Below the pieces are notes generated by a model. It was not told where the DNA came from and did no database searches. It saw only the letters and a program-made list of their open reading frames with translations. Below are positions 24,097 to 35,525 of a DNA stretch of 64,000 nt, piece after piece. Positions within the stretch are counted from its first letter, which is position 1. Each line of letters begins with the position of its first letter. The position numbers and the translations under genes were made by a program. Source of the stretch: Nephrocerus scutellatus (lineage: Eukaryota > Arthropoda > Insecta > Diptera > Pipunculidae); assembly GCA_947095585.1 (NCBI GenBank), contig OX352761.1, positions 141,390,277 through 141,454,276 of the forward strand, written 5' to 3'.

Positions 24097-24479
24097 CCAT
24101 ACAAACATTTTATAATGAAGTACAAGTATCTACTTGAAGTAAAATTCACACACGATCTTCGCAAAATTGTGATTAAGTGCGCAAACTTTAGCCTACAAAA
24201 GGTTAAATTTTCGAAGGGATGAGACCGTCTGGTGGAAGTTCCCCCCGAAACCGATCAGTGCCTTTTGATGATGCAAAATCAGCAAAACATAAATTACCAA
24301 CCACAAACCTGGCGGAGTGGCGGCCGTCTATACACGCCTGCGCAAATGACCTTTGGTTGTATTCTATTTGAACGCAGCTTTTTATATTTTTTCTAGACCG
24401 AACGACCGTCTTTCCCGTCATCGTCGACCATCAGCCATGAAAATGTTTGAACTCGGGATTATTGCAGATTTACCCATTA
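24097..24479. other. Unannotated spacer with short frames
   Basis: A minus-strand ORF of 72 codons (24203-24421) and plus-strand ORFs overlap; neither shows a domain. Possibly part of an older transposon, since sequence type changes to GC-richer at 24220-24440. Confidence 0.3.
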
Positions 24480-24860
24480 CCGTATCTCCTGAGTCAGAAA
24501 AAGCGAAAAAAATCTCTGTCTATCTATCTGTCTATCTATATGTGTCCAGTCTACAGCCCAGACAGTTGAACTTATGATGATAAAAATTCATATTTAAGCT
24601 TTTCACATAAATTGTGAGGGGCCAAATGATTTTGACGGAAATCTGACAGCCGGAAGTGACAGTTTACTTAGACAGTTTTTCGAGTTTTTGCAAATAACTC
24701 AAAAAGTATTGCACTTAGGAGAAATCTGTTAGGTGTAAAAGAAATTTTAACAAAAAACAAAATAAAAAATTAAAAAAAAATATAAAAAAAAAATTTAATA
24801 AACATTTACTGAAGATTTCGAAGTAAAAGAAAGTCGTGTTGTGCCCACACCTCCATTTTT
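24480..24860 (+). repeat. Interspersed repeat family B, copy 2
   Basis: Landmarks CTGTCTATCTATCTGTCTATC, AGTCTACAGCCCAGAC, TATTTAAGCTTTTCACATAA, TTGTGAGGGGCC, TTACTTAGACAGTTTTTCGA, AACTCAAAAAGTATTGCACT, a poly(A)-rich stretch, and GAAAGTCGTG. Matches 51.98-52.3 kb and, inverted, 11.96-12.24 kb. Confidence 0.8.
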
Positions 24861-25229
24861 TTACTGGTAATGGTAATGGTAACAAAGGAATCACCCATTA
24901 AAGTACTTGTCCCACTTTCCCATACAGCCTGTTTATCACGTTAAAATAAAGTATTACATAAAATATTTAAAATGAAACCATTCAAAAAAAATATATATAT
25001 AAAAGTATTGGGTCATCGCCGTACAAATATGTAAATAATTTTTGGCGAATTTATTGCCTCTTCTGCTTCTGTCAATGAAGAAAAAACACCGAACATTTTG
25101 CAATTTGCTCTCAGTTTGATTTCGGCATTTGAGAACAGAACAATACCACAAGTTAACAAGTCGACTGTGCTAATTTCATTATTCGAACGTAGTCGTCTGT
25201 ACACGTATTCGTATTTATATTTTAAGGTC

Positions 25230-25291
25230 ATAATTTCATTGTTTTGATTAAACGAGAGTTTTCACATATCCTTCAAAAATCCTTTTAAAAT
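25230..25291 (+). other. Alternative first exon of the third Yellow gene (split ATG)
   Basis: The bases AAAAT end at 25291 and are followed by a perfect gtaagt donor. Joined to the exon at 26300, which begins GAATGTG, the AT becomes an ATG whose G comes from the next exon. The frame then reads straight into the signal peptide (MNVILLALGV). The context before the ATG is A-rich, as in fly start sites. The 5' edge of this exon is not visible, so the start given is arbitrary. It competes with the exon at 26148-26164; both could be used. Confidence 0.35.
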
Positions 25292-26147
25292 GTAAGTCAA
25301 ATTTTTGTTTCATCTGGTAAAGTTATGTATTGAGAGAGAAATGCATTAAGTGTGATTTTTTGGTGTACTATGTTGTTATATGTAAATGTAATATAGAATC
25401 TAATAAGAAACAATCTAGTTGTAAATATTTGGTACCTTTTCAAAGAAGATAATTTAAACTTTCTTAATATCACGGTTTGCTTAATTAGAGAGAGAAATCT
25501 TTATCCCGAAACACAAATAGAAAAACCACTCAAAGTAAAATTTTTAATTTTTGTTCTCAATTTGATCCCGTATAACTGGAATTGTTTTTCCAAATGCATT
25601 GCATTGTGATGAGAGAAGACTGAAAACTGAAGACTCACAAAATAACAATTCTCAAAGATTGACTCTATTACGGACGAAATCAAAACACGCTGAATGTTTG
25701 TGCTACAGAAATTTGTCAGTATAATAATTCTATGTTTTCATCACAACCATTCAAATACATGTATACATACTAGCATTTAACTAACAACAATATCTGATTT
25801 TTTAATGTACATATAATAATTACTTTTTGAAATCTACTACAATAAACCAGAATCCACAAATCGGGTTGGTATTAAAAATATTCATATGAATTTTAAAAGC
25901 CGGTTTGATTGTTGCCAAAAAATCCATTTAATTAATTGTCACAAACAAACGGATAATTTACTGGTATTTCAAGTGACGTAATTAATAATTATGTAATCAG
26001 TGCGATCGGTGCAGCCACAACCCGTAGGACCCGGTTGGAATCCCGATGTTTCCAAGAAGCATTCGAATTCTTTTCATCTCAATGATCATCTAATTCTAAA
26101 ATTGCTGATATTACAGCACTGGTATGTAGATATAATTATTTGCACTC

Positions 26148-28625
26148 ATGTATGGTTGGCTAAAGTGAGCCTTGATCAAAAGTAGGTCTTGCGGAAATAA
26201 TGAAGATGTAGAGCAAACACAAGTTCAGTAAATCGATTCATTGTTTAAACTGACAACTTTGGGGTCGAAACATTTATATATTTGTATTTTCCATTACAGG
26301 AATGTGATACTCTTAGCGCTAGGTGTGGCTTTGTTTTGCTCGGAACATTTTTCCATAATATCAGCATACGGTGAAAGTCGAAGGAATTGGAACTACAATA
26401 ACAGAGAAAGTGCCTATAACCAAGGAAGCTTTAGTCGTGAATCTGTTCAAAATAACATTAACAATAATTGTAGGCGAAACTCTCGAAATTCGAATGATAA
26501 TCGGAATCAGCCCCCAAACTCTTACGGAAATAAAGAACTTAAATTACAGTACTCATGGAAGAATTTAGAATTTGGATTCCCTACCGAAGACGACAGGCAA
26601 ACAGCACTTGCAAATGGCAACTATCAGCCAGAGGCTGTGATTCCAATAGATGTTGATGTCCATTTCCCGGGTAAAGTTATAAAAAATATTATAGAAAATT
26701 TAAGAACAATGCGAGGGAGGGCTGAAAAGTAATCACCCAAAACAAGAAAACACAACTTTTTTCGCCAAAATTTTTTTTTTTTTTCAACAAAGTCTTCTTC
26801 TAGATAAAAGCACTTCGTTTTTGATACCCTCTTTTTCAGTGATAACTTCCCCATTCGACCCAAATCTTTTACCACCGAGCCATTTCTTTGGGTTTAAAAA
26901 TAGATAATAGTCGTAGGGGCCAAGTTTGGAGAATAAGTTGGATGAGGGAACCAATTCGCAGCGCAATTCATGTAATTTTGCCATTGCGACTGCGGACTTT
27001 TGTGTCGGTGCATTGTCTTGATGGAAAAGACTTTCTTCTTCGCTAAATGCGCCCGCTCTAGCTTCAAATCGGCGTTGAATCTATACCACTGCTCAGCATA
27101 ATAAATGCCGATGATTGCTATGCTCTTTTGAAGTTGTCAATGTGAATGATACCGCGTGCATCCCAAAAAACGGTGGCCATGACCTAAGTAGCCGTCAAAA
27201 ACGCTTTTCCTAATGACCTTATCCCAGAATTTCCGAATTTCATACAAATCGCTTGAGAAATGGCTTAGTTCCCAAAATAGTTTCAACATGGTTTCATTTA
27301 ACAGTGTCTTATAACAGTGTCTCACTTAACTTGCGACATAACAGTGTCTTACTTAACATTTTACTTTTTAACGTTGTCACGTCAAAACAAAATTTTGAAG
27401 TATAGTATGTATACGAAAGCTAATCTGGCTTTGATACTAATAGCGGCATCTCTTGCATATGGCGTTATTGTTTGATCGGTTATTAATTGAAATTTTTCTC
27501 TTTCATTTTAACTAGATGGAAGGAATAAACCAAGGGTTTTCATCACAATTCCACGTTTTGCTGGTGGTGTTCCATATTCTTTGGCATTAGTTACAGATGT
27601 GACGAAAACAAATGGTTCTGAATTGCAACCGTATCCGAACTATAGGTGGCACAATACTCATGGCAAAGACTGCGATGGACTGACTTCGGTATATCGCATT
27701 CATGTAGGTTTCAAATGAAAACATTTTTGTCTAACCCTGTACTGATTCACTTTCTCAACTCGTCCAGATCGATGAATGCCAACGTATGTGGGTCCTGGAC
27801 AGCGGTGAAATCAATTTCTTTCAATATTGCCAACCTCAATTGGTCGTCTTTGATTTACGCTCAGACACCATGATTCATCGCTATCGTTTACCTGATGGGA
27901 CGTACAAGCCGCAGTACAGTCGTTTCGTTACAGTAGTCGTGGACGTTACCGATCCGGCGCCTGGAGGTCATTGCCAAAATACAACGGTCTACATGGCTGA
28001 TCCCACTGGATATGGAATTGTCGTTTACGACATGATGAGAAATCAGTCATGGCGTGTTGAGAATAAATTCACACTGCCCGATCTGACATTTGGCACGCAC
28101 ACTATTGCTGATGAGAGCTTTGAGTTTATCGATGGTGTTTTTGGCTTTAGCGTAACCCCAAGGGACCTCGGTGTTGAGCGGCTATTGTACTTTCACTCTT
28201 TGTCGAGCGGTTATCAGAATGCGATCCCGTTGCGGGTAATCAACGACCCAACCAAATGGACAAATGGCTTTGTATCTTCGTTGGCCGATTTCATTACATT
28301 GGGCAATCGCGGTGTGCAGTGTGGCCCTGAAGCAATGAGCGAGAGAGGATTCAACTTCTGTGGACATTTGGAACCAATTGGAATATTCGGATGGGATATT
28401 ACAACTCCTTATGATACTCGACACATGGTCGCGTACAACCCGGATACTTTGCAATTTGTTAGCGGTCTTAAAGTCATTAAAAATAAAGCGGGAAAGGAGG
28501 AATTGTGGATTTTGTCGAACCGCCTGCAGAAATTTCTTAACGGTTCAATAAATTACTCCGATTCAAATTTCCGTATTCAAACATGTGGAGTAGCAGAAAT
28601 ATTAAGTGGAAAACCGTGTAGATAA
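26148..28625 (+). CDS. Yellow/MRJP-family protein with N-terminal Asn-rich insert, third gene of the cluster
   Basis: Coding exons are 26300-26670, 27516-27703 and 27768-28625, preceded by a first exon that must supply the ATG. The exon at 26148-26164 (donor gtgagc) restores the frame and gives a 477-residue protein beginning MYGWLKN before a hydrophobic signal peptide. An alternative first exon ends at 25291 (separate entry). A 60-residue Asn/Arg/Ser-rich segment follows the signal peptide and precedes the conserved YSWKNLEFGFP. Then come PRVFITIPRF, GGVPYSLALV, IDECQRMWVLDSGE, VVFDLRSDT, YMADPTGYGIVVYD, LTFGTHTIADESFEF, FHSLSSGYQNAIPL and ILSNRLQKF. The protein stops soon after the final conserved cysteine. 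AATAAA is at 28723. The intron 26671-27515 holds a mariner remnant. Family function: secreted cuticle/pigment-associated protein. Family call is firm; the first exon and the paralogue name are not. Confidence 0.88.
26706..27200 (-). mobile_element. mariner-family transposase remnant in a Yellow-gene intron
   Basis: On the minus strand, broken frames carry a QDNAP-like block, then YYLFLNPKKWLGGKRFGSN and GEVITEKEG, the catalytic C-terminal part of an SETMAR/cecropia-type mariner transposase. TGCGAGGGAGGGCTGAAAAG at 26709 looks like its terminal repeat; the other end is not found. It is a different family from the 4.8- and 60-kb elements. Confidence 0.75.
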
Positions 28626-28699
28626 AATTTAAATATTTATCATTAAGTTAAAGCTCAGCAAAAGTTAATCAAAACTTCTTCAGAAAAAACTTAAGATAT

Positions 28700-29930
28700 T
28701 TATTTTATTTATGTATGGCAACAATAAAGCGATGTCTAAACCTTAATCTGTTCCCCTTTCTCAGCTTGTAGTGATGCACTCTCTTTACTTGGTCTCCAAA
28801 CAAACATTCAAGACTAATGATTGATCTGGAAACTCCTATATCTAGAATAAAATTGCAAGTTCTTATCATCAATACACCATTACATACCAAACTGTTGCAA
28901 TTTCCAAGATTGGTACTGTGTTCTGTGAACCTGGGATATTGGTCCGCCTTATTTAACTATGGTGCATCTAAGCTTTCCAGGCTCTTGACATGGCTGTTGC
29001 ATGGTGTTTTAACTTTTAAGTGATTGGTTCCTTGCAACTCCGAATAAAATTACCAGGCTTTTGTCATCTAAGATATTTTGATGAAGAACCGACTCTGCTA
29101 TTTCTGTCGTTTGGAAAACTTCCAACTTGGAATTTTCGTATTTTCTTTTCCATGAGAGCTTCTATTAGTGCGATGTCCTCCGTTTCCAGCTTGCGCAGTC
29201 TAAAAAAAATCGAAGACGTTAGCTGCTGGCTTTAGCTGCTTCGTGCTTCAATGCCTATGCCAATACTTTGTTCATCGATTTTGCTCTGCTTGTTGTCCTT
29301 TAATGAAGCTTTAGCTGGTTGTCTCGAAAAACATTAATAAAGGCATCTACTGCTGGTTGGCCTACTACATCAGTTGGCACAATAGGCTTTTCGCGCCAGC
29401 TTCGTTATTTCTTCGTTGGTTCTAAATCTTGTATATACATTCTCCTTGCAGCTGTCTCTTATTGTGCAGTTTGCAGCTTTATTTTGCATAACTCTTGGAT
29501 GTTAAAGTATTCGAACCGCAAGTCCAACTCTTGTAGGATTCTTTCGTAACTCATCCCTGCATCGTGAATCATCTTTAGCAAATCTGTTGCATTGGCTCGT
29601 GACGCTAGTATTAGAGCATTAGTTGTTCCTGAGCAAACCATCTGTTATAACATACCGCGTCTTTAAACTAAATGCGGTCTCACGATCGACCGCAAGAGGT
29701 CGATGATTCTGAAAAGACTTGTACTGCTTTGTTGTTGTTTGAAATCCATTCATTTCACCTCAGCTTTTCTTGAATAAGATCTAGCTTTTGATTTTGTTGA
29801 TCAAATTTGAAATTCAATTCCTGCTTCAGTTTTTGGCTTTGCTGTTGCAATTGTTGATTTTGTCGGTCCATCTTCTTCCTCGTGTTTTGGCTTTGCTGAT
29901 CCAGCTCTTTTTAAATTCTCTATATTAACT
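28700..29930 (-). pseudogene. Decayed gypsy-like retrotransposon Gag and protease
   Basis: Minus strand, N- to C-terminal: a Gln-rich coiled segment (~29900-29800); then a Gag core near 29640-29460 with GMSYERILQELDLRFEYFN and KIKLQTAQ; then KPIVPTDVVGQPAVDAF; a KHEAAKAS piece; and near 28840 ILDIGVSRSIIS, a protease active-site relic (DTGxS type). There are many stops. No RT or LTRs are recognised nearby. Confidence 0.7.
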
Positions 29931-29939
29931 TCACTTGCC

Positions 29940-30230
29940 CGTGGGTCGTCGGTCGGTCGTCGGTCGTCTGTCGTGGATTCTTGCGATCAATTTTTAACCC
30001 ACTTCCCATGGCCCGATTTTATTGAAATTTTGCACACATGTGTATTTCCGGAGACAACATTTTGAGGCCCCTCGGACTGCGGGGTCGGGGGGGTCTCAAA
30101 CAAAAATTTTAAAAAATTTACCCGATTTTTACACACATGTGTATACCCAATAAACAATTCTTTTTCGAAAATTTGGTAGTGATCGGGTCCCGGGTTTGGC
30201 CGCAAGGCCCTTATACATTTTTTAAATATT
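29940..30230 (-). repeat. Interspersed repeat family A, copy 4
   Basis: Minus-strand copy: ends in a (GGTCGTC) short tandem run at 29945-29972, ATCAATTTTTAACCCACTTCCC, TTTTGCACACATGTGTATTTCC and GATCGGGTCCCGGG. Joins the Gag relic directly. Confidence 0.75.
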
Positions 30231-30239
30231 TATACTGGC

Positions 30240-30700
30240 ATCAGATATTCGTTGCCCTTTATGGACTGTGTGCGGTGTGTGCTGCGCAGTCGGCTGCGCT
30301 GCATGGTTTTGGTGGTGGTGGAGAGAGAGAGAGAAATGTTAGCGCACGCACAAATGAACCCAGCAAATGAAACGAGACATAAATGTTTTATGCTTACTTC
30401 AACTTACATTTTTATTATATACTGAATTGTATTTTTATTGATGTCGTTTTTTTGTTGTCGATATCAACTATAGATCAACTATAGATGATAGAACAACAAG
30501 TTTTCACAATATTCTGTCATTTCGCGTTTTCATAAATTAGTTCAGAGCAGTCAAAGAGTTCTCAAGATAACTGCTCGTGTTTCTTATTTGCTCAGAGTAT
30601 GAGCGTGCTCTACGTGCTCAGAATAAAATGATCTGAGCATTTTCAATTTTAACATCTGATGTCAAATGTCTGTTTCGATGATTTTCTCCTACAATAAAAA
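30240..30700. other. Low-complexity spacer
   Basis: Contains a GT/GC-rich stretch and a (GA) run at 30319-30335, then unassigned AT-rich sequence with a near-duplicate 'atcaactatagat' pair at 30470-30487. No gene. Confidence 0.45.
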
Positions 30701-30965
30701 TAAAATGGCCCAGGATCGAGGGGCTCCCATATCAATTTCTGCGATTAGAGAATTTAGATGAAAAATTTTAATTTTTATGGGTTGTTTTTTTTATAAATTC
30801 TCTTATATTAACTTCGCGTCGGCATGGTTCTGTCGGTGGCTGGTGGAATCTTGCGAACAATTTTTAACCAAAGTTTGCTTAGATGTGTATCTCTGGTGAC
30901 AATACTTCTATTTCGAAGTGATCGGTCCCCGGGTTCGTGAGGCCCCAATATAAATTTTAATTTTT
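30700..30965 (-). repeat. Interspersed repeat family A, copy 5
   Basis: Shows the family's outer end AAAATTTTAATTTTTATGGG and TGCGATTAGAGAATTTAGA, then AACTTCGCGTCGGCATGG, CAATTTTTAACC and AGATGTGTATCTCTGG. Confidence 0.72.
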
Positions 30966-31199
30966 CAGTTGAATAATCCTAAAAGAATACTGCGCATCTT
31001 TTGAAATTTTTCTTTAATTGTACACTTGATCTATACTTTTAGGCACATATTTGGAATTTTTTTTTCTTTTGCTTTGCATGTTTTTATTTCTTAGGTGGAA
31101 ATGTCGACGCATTTACGCAATAAACAACAAGTTGTAACAACATTCTGTCATTTGGTTCACGAGAATTTACATTAATAATTTTTATGGGTTGTTTTTTAT

Positions 31200-31440
31200 C
31201 TCTTCACTCTGTTGCTGCAATTGTTGCTTTTGCTGATTAAACTTGTCGCTCATTTGAGAATTGAATTCTTGCTTCAGTTCTGTTGCTGCGATTGTTTACT
31301 TTGCTGCCTCATTTGTTGCATTAGAACCTCCAACTTGTCCAACATCGCTTCAACGTTTGACACTTCTTTATCTTTTGAAGTAGGCGATTTGCGCTCTATT
31401 CCCGTCTCAATTGTAAACACTTCACAATGGCCGTGTTAAT
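31200..31440 (-). pseudogene. Second Gag N-terminal fragment
   Basis: A minus-strand Gln-rich coiled coil with KLEVLMQQMRQQSKQSQQQ, similar in style to the Gag start at 29.8-29.9 kb. Short and truncated. Confidence 0.5.
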
Positions 31441-32255
31441 TTTATGTCGGAGAAATATGAGAAATTCGATTCCGAGACATTCGACATGCTGTGTTTTTTA
31501 AGTATCAGAAAAAAGTTTTATTTTTCACCTAAACGCTCTATTTTTAAAGTAAAGAAGAAAACAACTACAGCTGTTTAAAAATGTTCTGTATATTTTTTCA
31601 GGGTATCCGAGAAATATCGGAGCGTAAAAAAAAACCCTTCCGAGGAAACAGATATCTCGGAGAATGAAAAAACAGTTAAGAATTCTGACAGTTAAATTAT
31701 CTCTTAGATTCAAAAATGGCATTGAAAATGTAATTCAGCTTACATTTTTTTCAGCTGGCTAGCAGCTCTTTTTTTACATATTCGCATTCTTGTCACTATT
31801 GTGTAAGCACTCGCACCAACTGAGAAGCTGAACATAAAATCTATCTTACTGTTCTACTTTATTTTTATTGAAAACTAGCGGCGAATAAAAAAAAAGAAAG
31901 AGATAAGATATAGCCTGATTTCTAAAACGCATAGAAGATGGATTTGATCTATTACTATTACTATTGCTACTACAACTTGCTATCCCGTGTACCCACCCCT
32001 GGTTTTCACCAATTTACAATCCCTAAAAAAGATAGTGTCATAACAGCTTAAATGTACTTGAGTATTACCACATTTTATGTAAAATTTATTTTAAGAAGTT
32101 TTACGATAAATAACTTATATGTAATTGCGAGTATGGTGAGTTGTAAATAAGTTACTTACAGAGTAATCTAGCGCACTCTAGAAAACAGAAGAAAAGATTA
32201 TAACCTTCGTGATGCTTTTGATCTACTATAAATATGCGGCATTTTGCCGAAGGAG
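31441..32255. other. Unannotated spacer
   Basis: No supported gene. Two nearby ATCTCGGAG/TTCCGAGA-like motifs at 31440-31660 suggest a decayed inverted repeat but I cannot define one. Confidence 0.35.
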
Positions 32256-32259
32256 TAAT

Positions 32260-32440
32260 TTATTATTTGCTGCGTTGCTTTGGCTAATCCAGCTAAGCCT
32301 ATTTTTTAGGTATAGCGCTCACCGTAAGGCGGTGTTTTGTTTAACACACATAACAATTAAAATGCATCGAACATTTAAAGCCAAAAGTTGTTGCTTTTGT
32401 AAAGCCAAGCTGGATTAGCCAAAGCAACGCAGCAATAAAT
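32260..32440. mobile_element. Palindromic MITE, family M1, copy 2
   Basis: Ends TTGCTGCGTTGCTTTGGCTA and its reverse complement near 32410-32435; inner block CACCGTAAGGCGGTG corresponds, inverted, to the inner block of the 892-1092 copy. A 70-codon frame across it is not a gene. Confidence 0.8.
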
Positions 32441-32769
32441 GCAAAAAAATCCTCAACATATTTTGTACTCACTGCTCTAGGCAAATATATTGAAATTCAC
32501 ATACAGATGGAGCCACACAACAAAATACTGGTTACTGGTTTGTGACACAAATTAAAATTAAAAAACAAATGTAAACATGACATCAAAGTGACATTGTAAT
32601 TTAACACGTTTAACCATTCATTCAATATCAAATTATGTTTATCTTTAAAATTAACGCGGACTTAAAAGCTTAAAACTCAAATCACACTTTTTACCGCAGC
32701 AGAAAAGACTGTGGGTATTGAATTATTATTTCTAAATGATATTTCTTAATAATTCATTAGAACACAAAA

Positions 32770-33114
32770 ATGACAAACCTAATGCGGTGGCTGATGTACG
32801 CTGCGCTTTTGGTAGTTCCTTATCTTGGTGTTATTTCGGGAAAAATTCAGTCGACGATAATCAACCAGTGGATATTTGAGATAAAAATACTTCCAATTTT
32901 ATTGCTGATTGCCTTTGGGGTAACTCCTTGTAATAGTAAAAATTTATTCTTCACTGTTTTAATATTTTAAAATTCACAGTTGTATGCTGCAACAACAGTT
33001 CTCTACCGAGTTTTGACATTTAATGATTGCCCGGAAGCCGCAATAGAAATACAAAACCAAATCCAGAAGGCACGAAAAGATCTAATAGCGAAGGGGTTTA
33101 AGTTCCGCGATTAG
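32770..33114 (+). CDS. DPM3: Dolichol-phosphate mannosyltransferase subunit 3 (DPM3)
   Basis: Two exons, 32770-32919 and 32980-33114, separated by a 60-bp intron (ggGTAACT...ttcacAG), encode 94 residues; the family is about 92. Residues about 7-24 and 38-59 are hydrophobic membrane segments. The C-terminal third carries the family signature YRVLTFNDCPEAA followed by a charged helix (EIQNQIQKARKDLIAKG), typical of DPM3. In the family, DPM3 is an ER-membrane protein whose C-terminal coiled coil holds the catalytic subunit DPM1, while the membrane part contacts DPM2. The complex makes dolichol-phosphate-mannose for N-glycosylation, O-mannosylation and GPI anchors. ATTAAA at 33149 may be the poly(A) signal. 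A tRNA gene follows 143 bp downstream. Confident call. Confidence 0.93.
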
Positions 33115-33257
33115 AATTGTCTTGATTTTATTTAAGTTTATGAATGGAATTAAATTTAAGAAAGTGGTAACTTTTTATAGATTTTTCTTTTATGATTTCC
33201 TTATATTTAGTTATAGCGTCATGAAACTACTTATTTTGTAACAAATTCGTATTAACT

Positions 33258-33330
33258 GCCCGGCTAGCTCAGTCGGTAGAGCATGAGACTCTTAATCTCA
33301 GGGTCGTGGGTTCGAGCCCCACGTTGGGCG
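33258..33330 (+). tRNA. tRNA-Lys (anticodon CTT)
   Basis: A 73-base cloverleaf: acceptor stem GCCCGGC pairs with GTTGGGC (one G-T pair plus strong pairs), D arm GCTC/GAGC, anticodon stem TGAGA/TCTCA with loop CTCTTAA, five-base variable region GGGTC, and T arm GTGGG-TTCGAGC-CCCAC. The anticodon at 33291-33293 is CTT, reading AAG lysine codons. Internal A box (TAGCTCAGTCGG) and B box (GGTTCGAGCCC) are intact, and no intron is present. The discriminator base is G and CCA is not encoded, as expected in eukaryotes. A ten-T run follows immediately, so it is likely functional. Confidence 0.97.
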
Positions 33331-33334
33331 ACTG

Positions 33335-33344
33335 TTTTTTTTTT
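33335..33344 (+). terminator. RNA polymerase III terminator of tRNA-Lys
   Basis: Ten consecutive T residues start four bases after the tRNA-Lys gene. Runs of four or more T terminate RNA polymerase III. Confidence 0.85.
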
Positions 33345-33483
33345 AATTTTATAAAGATGGCTCTTCGTACTTTTGTTTGTATCCAATCATTGATGTTAAA
33401 CAACCTTGCAGATACATATTAAAAATATATTCTGAAGGATATTACATATTGTATAAAAAACAATACTGATTCTTCCTTTGGTA

Positions 33484-33730
33484 CATTATGGATTTATGGA
33501 ACACGACAGCGAGGTTAGCCAAGCCTACGCTGGAAGGATGGCCTAGACCAGGACGCCTAGAGTCTAGGGATGACATCGGCTCAATATCGGGATCAGTGGA
33601 GAGACTTTTCGGGAGGCCAGGACCGGACCCCGGTTGTAGAGCCAAATATGATGATGATACTATGGAAAACAACCCGTTCTGCCGAATATTCGTTCTAAAA
33701 ACCCCGGAAGAAATAGTTATGTAGTCGACA
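33484..33730 (+). pseudogene. LINE 3' fragment
   Basis: Plus-strand reading GWPRPGRLESRDDIGS, then PGPDPGCRAKYDDDTME. The end 'gagccaaatatgatgatgata' matches the end of the 1.5-kb remnant (TKFDDDT). It is the terminal piece of the same LINE family. Confidence 0.6.
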
Positions 33731-35525
33731 AAAGTCGAAACTTGCAGTTTCATCGTAAATCGTATATAGTCTAATATGTATATAAATACGAGTGTAGTAT
33801 TAATATAGTAGAGCCTAGTATCTGTAGGGCCTTTTGGAACGAGATACCACAGCATACTAATTGATGTGTACCACCGCACCTTTGACTCATTTACAAGAAT
33901 TCTTAGCAAAACGACGTTGATATAAATATTTAATATAAATAAATCGTCGTCGTAAAGAAGAAGGGATTTCAAAAAACAACTTTAGAATTTCCGGATTTAG
34001 ATACAGCTAATATATTTGTCCAAAAAGTATTTTCAACTTTTGGATTCATTTTAGACTCCAAAGTGCCTGTTAGTTGTCTTAAAACATAAAACAGATATAA
34101 AATTAAATTCTACCAATGTTTTGATAATAACAACACGTACACCAATTGATTAAACGTGTGCTAAGATACAAATGGGACGTGTACAGTGTACACTATGGAC
34201 CACCAAAATCCACACATTCACGAACGTGAAAATGTTTCAAATAATTTTAATTTGTAAATTTCTTTATGCTTTGCGGTTAAACGCTTTTAAACAAATATGA
34301 AGATGGCGAATTGCCTCTTCTCTTCCTTCATTTACCTAGATAGCCATTCATAAAGCATTTGTATTAAAATATAACTTTTGAGTTTCTCAGTTTGGAGTTT
34401 TCCGTTTGGGAAAGGAGAAAAGGTGTGTAATGTGTAAACCGAATGATAAAAAGGAAAACGAAGCAAGTAGAGTTTAATCCTTTTTATATAAGGGCTGAGA
34501 GTATTAAGCAAAATACAAAATAATAAATTTATAACAACTAAGGAGTGACCAAATTATTCGAAGACTCTTCTGAGTAAGTTCGTCACGACTTCGCCTATAA
34601 ACAACAATGTTGCGATACCTGTCGAGAAACCAAAGCCACATAGGATGATGACTCATAAAGTTATTGATAAAGAAAATAAAATGTTTTTATTAATGAACCA
34701 ATCTTATTGTTTACTTTGTACAAAAAAGTTTATAAAAGTGAATCTTGTACACACTTGCGCAAACAGGTTTTGTTTTTCAATCTGTTGGTGTATTAGCTTA
34801 AGCAACAAGAGAAACATTAACTAATACCTATCTATGGGAGTCAATGCAGATACTTTAATTCAGTCATCGCTATTATTATTTCTTTAAGTGTGAATATGCA
34901 CATCATTGTTGTACTTTAAGGATCAATTTTTTGAAAAACGAAAACAAAGCAAAGCAAGGCTTAGCCTTCAGCTTGCTTGCACAATATGAGTACTACTTAA
35001 GCCGTACGTATAAAAACGAATGATTAGGTTAACTTCACAGTTTATTAAATCTCTGAGCAAAAAACTTTTTGAAATTTTAAAACAGGTAATTCTATATATA
35101 TTTTTACACAAATTTAGATTTTGTTTTTCTTCGACTCTATGACGATGTAAATCTTACAAGTATTATAAATTATAAATATTAGCTGTTTAATTTATTATCA
35201 ATTTGTACACAACCTGTTAATATGGTGCTGTGGCTTAAATGATTGTAACTTCAGAAACACGAAATTAGCTATACAAGGTAGATAAAGTTTCACCAAAAAT
35301 TACCTTTCAATATCTAAATTATATATTGTTCTGGCAAATATTTATAAAAATATATTGTTATCACCGTTTTCCCGCATATGGTCAGGGAGAATCTAGCATA
35401 CATATACCTTGTTAACATACAAATAGTGAGTTCTCGATATGGTATAGATCTTTTGATCTGCATATATCGCATCCTTATAATACTCGGCTATATGCTTGGT
35501 TCAGCGTTGGCGTTAAGGAAACGGA
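33731..35525. other. Unannotated spacer
   Basis: About 1.8 kb of AT-rich sequence. No gene or clear repeat recognised. Confidence 0.4.

Noticed and set aside
23827..24108. 93-codon Cys-rich minus-strand ORF resembling a secreted Cys-repeat protein
   Set aside because: Repeat units are explained by the DNA minisatellite, there is no signal peptide, and unit lengths differ by non-multiples of three.
25013..25231. 72-codon minus-strand ORF with ATG and protein-like composition
   Set aside because: No signal peptide, domain or recognisable homologue, and it overlaps the likely 5' region of the third Yellow gene.
28700..31440. Possible intact endogenous retrovirus
   Set aside because: Only Gag and protease relics with many stops are seen; no polymerase, envelope or LTR pair is recognisable.
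33442..33972. 176-codon minus-strand ORF
   Set aside because: Its C-terminal part is antisense to a LINE fragment and the rest has no recognisable features.
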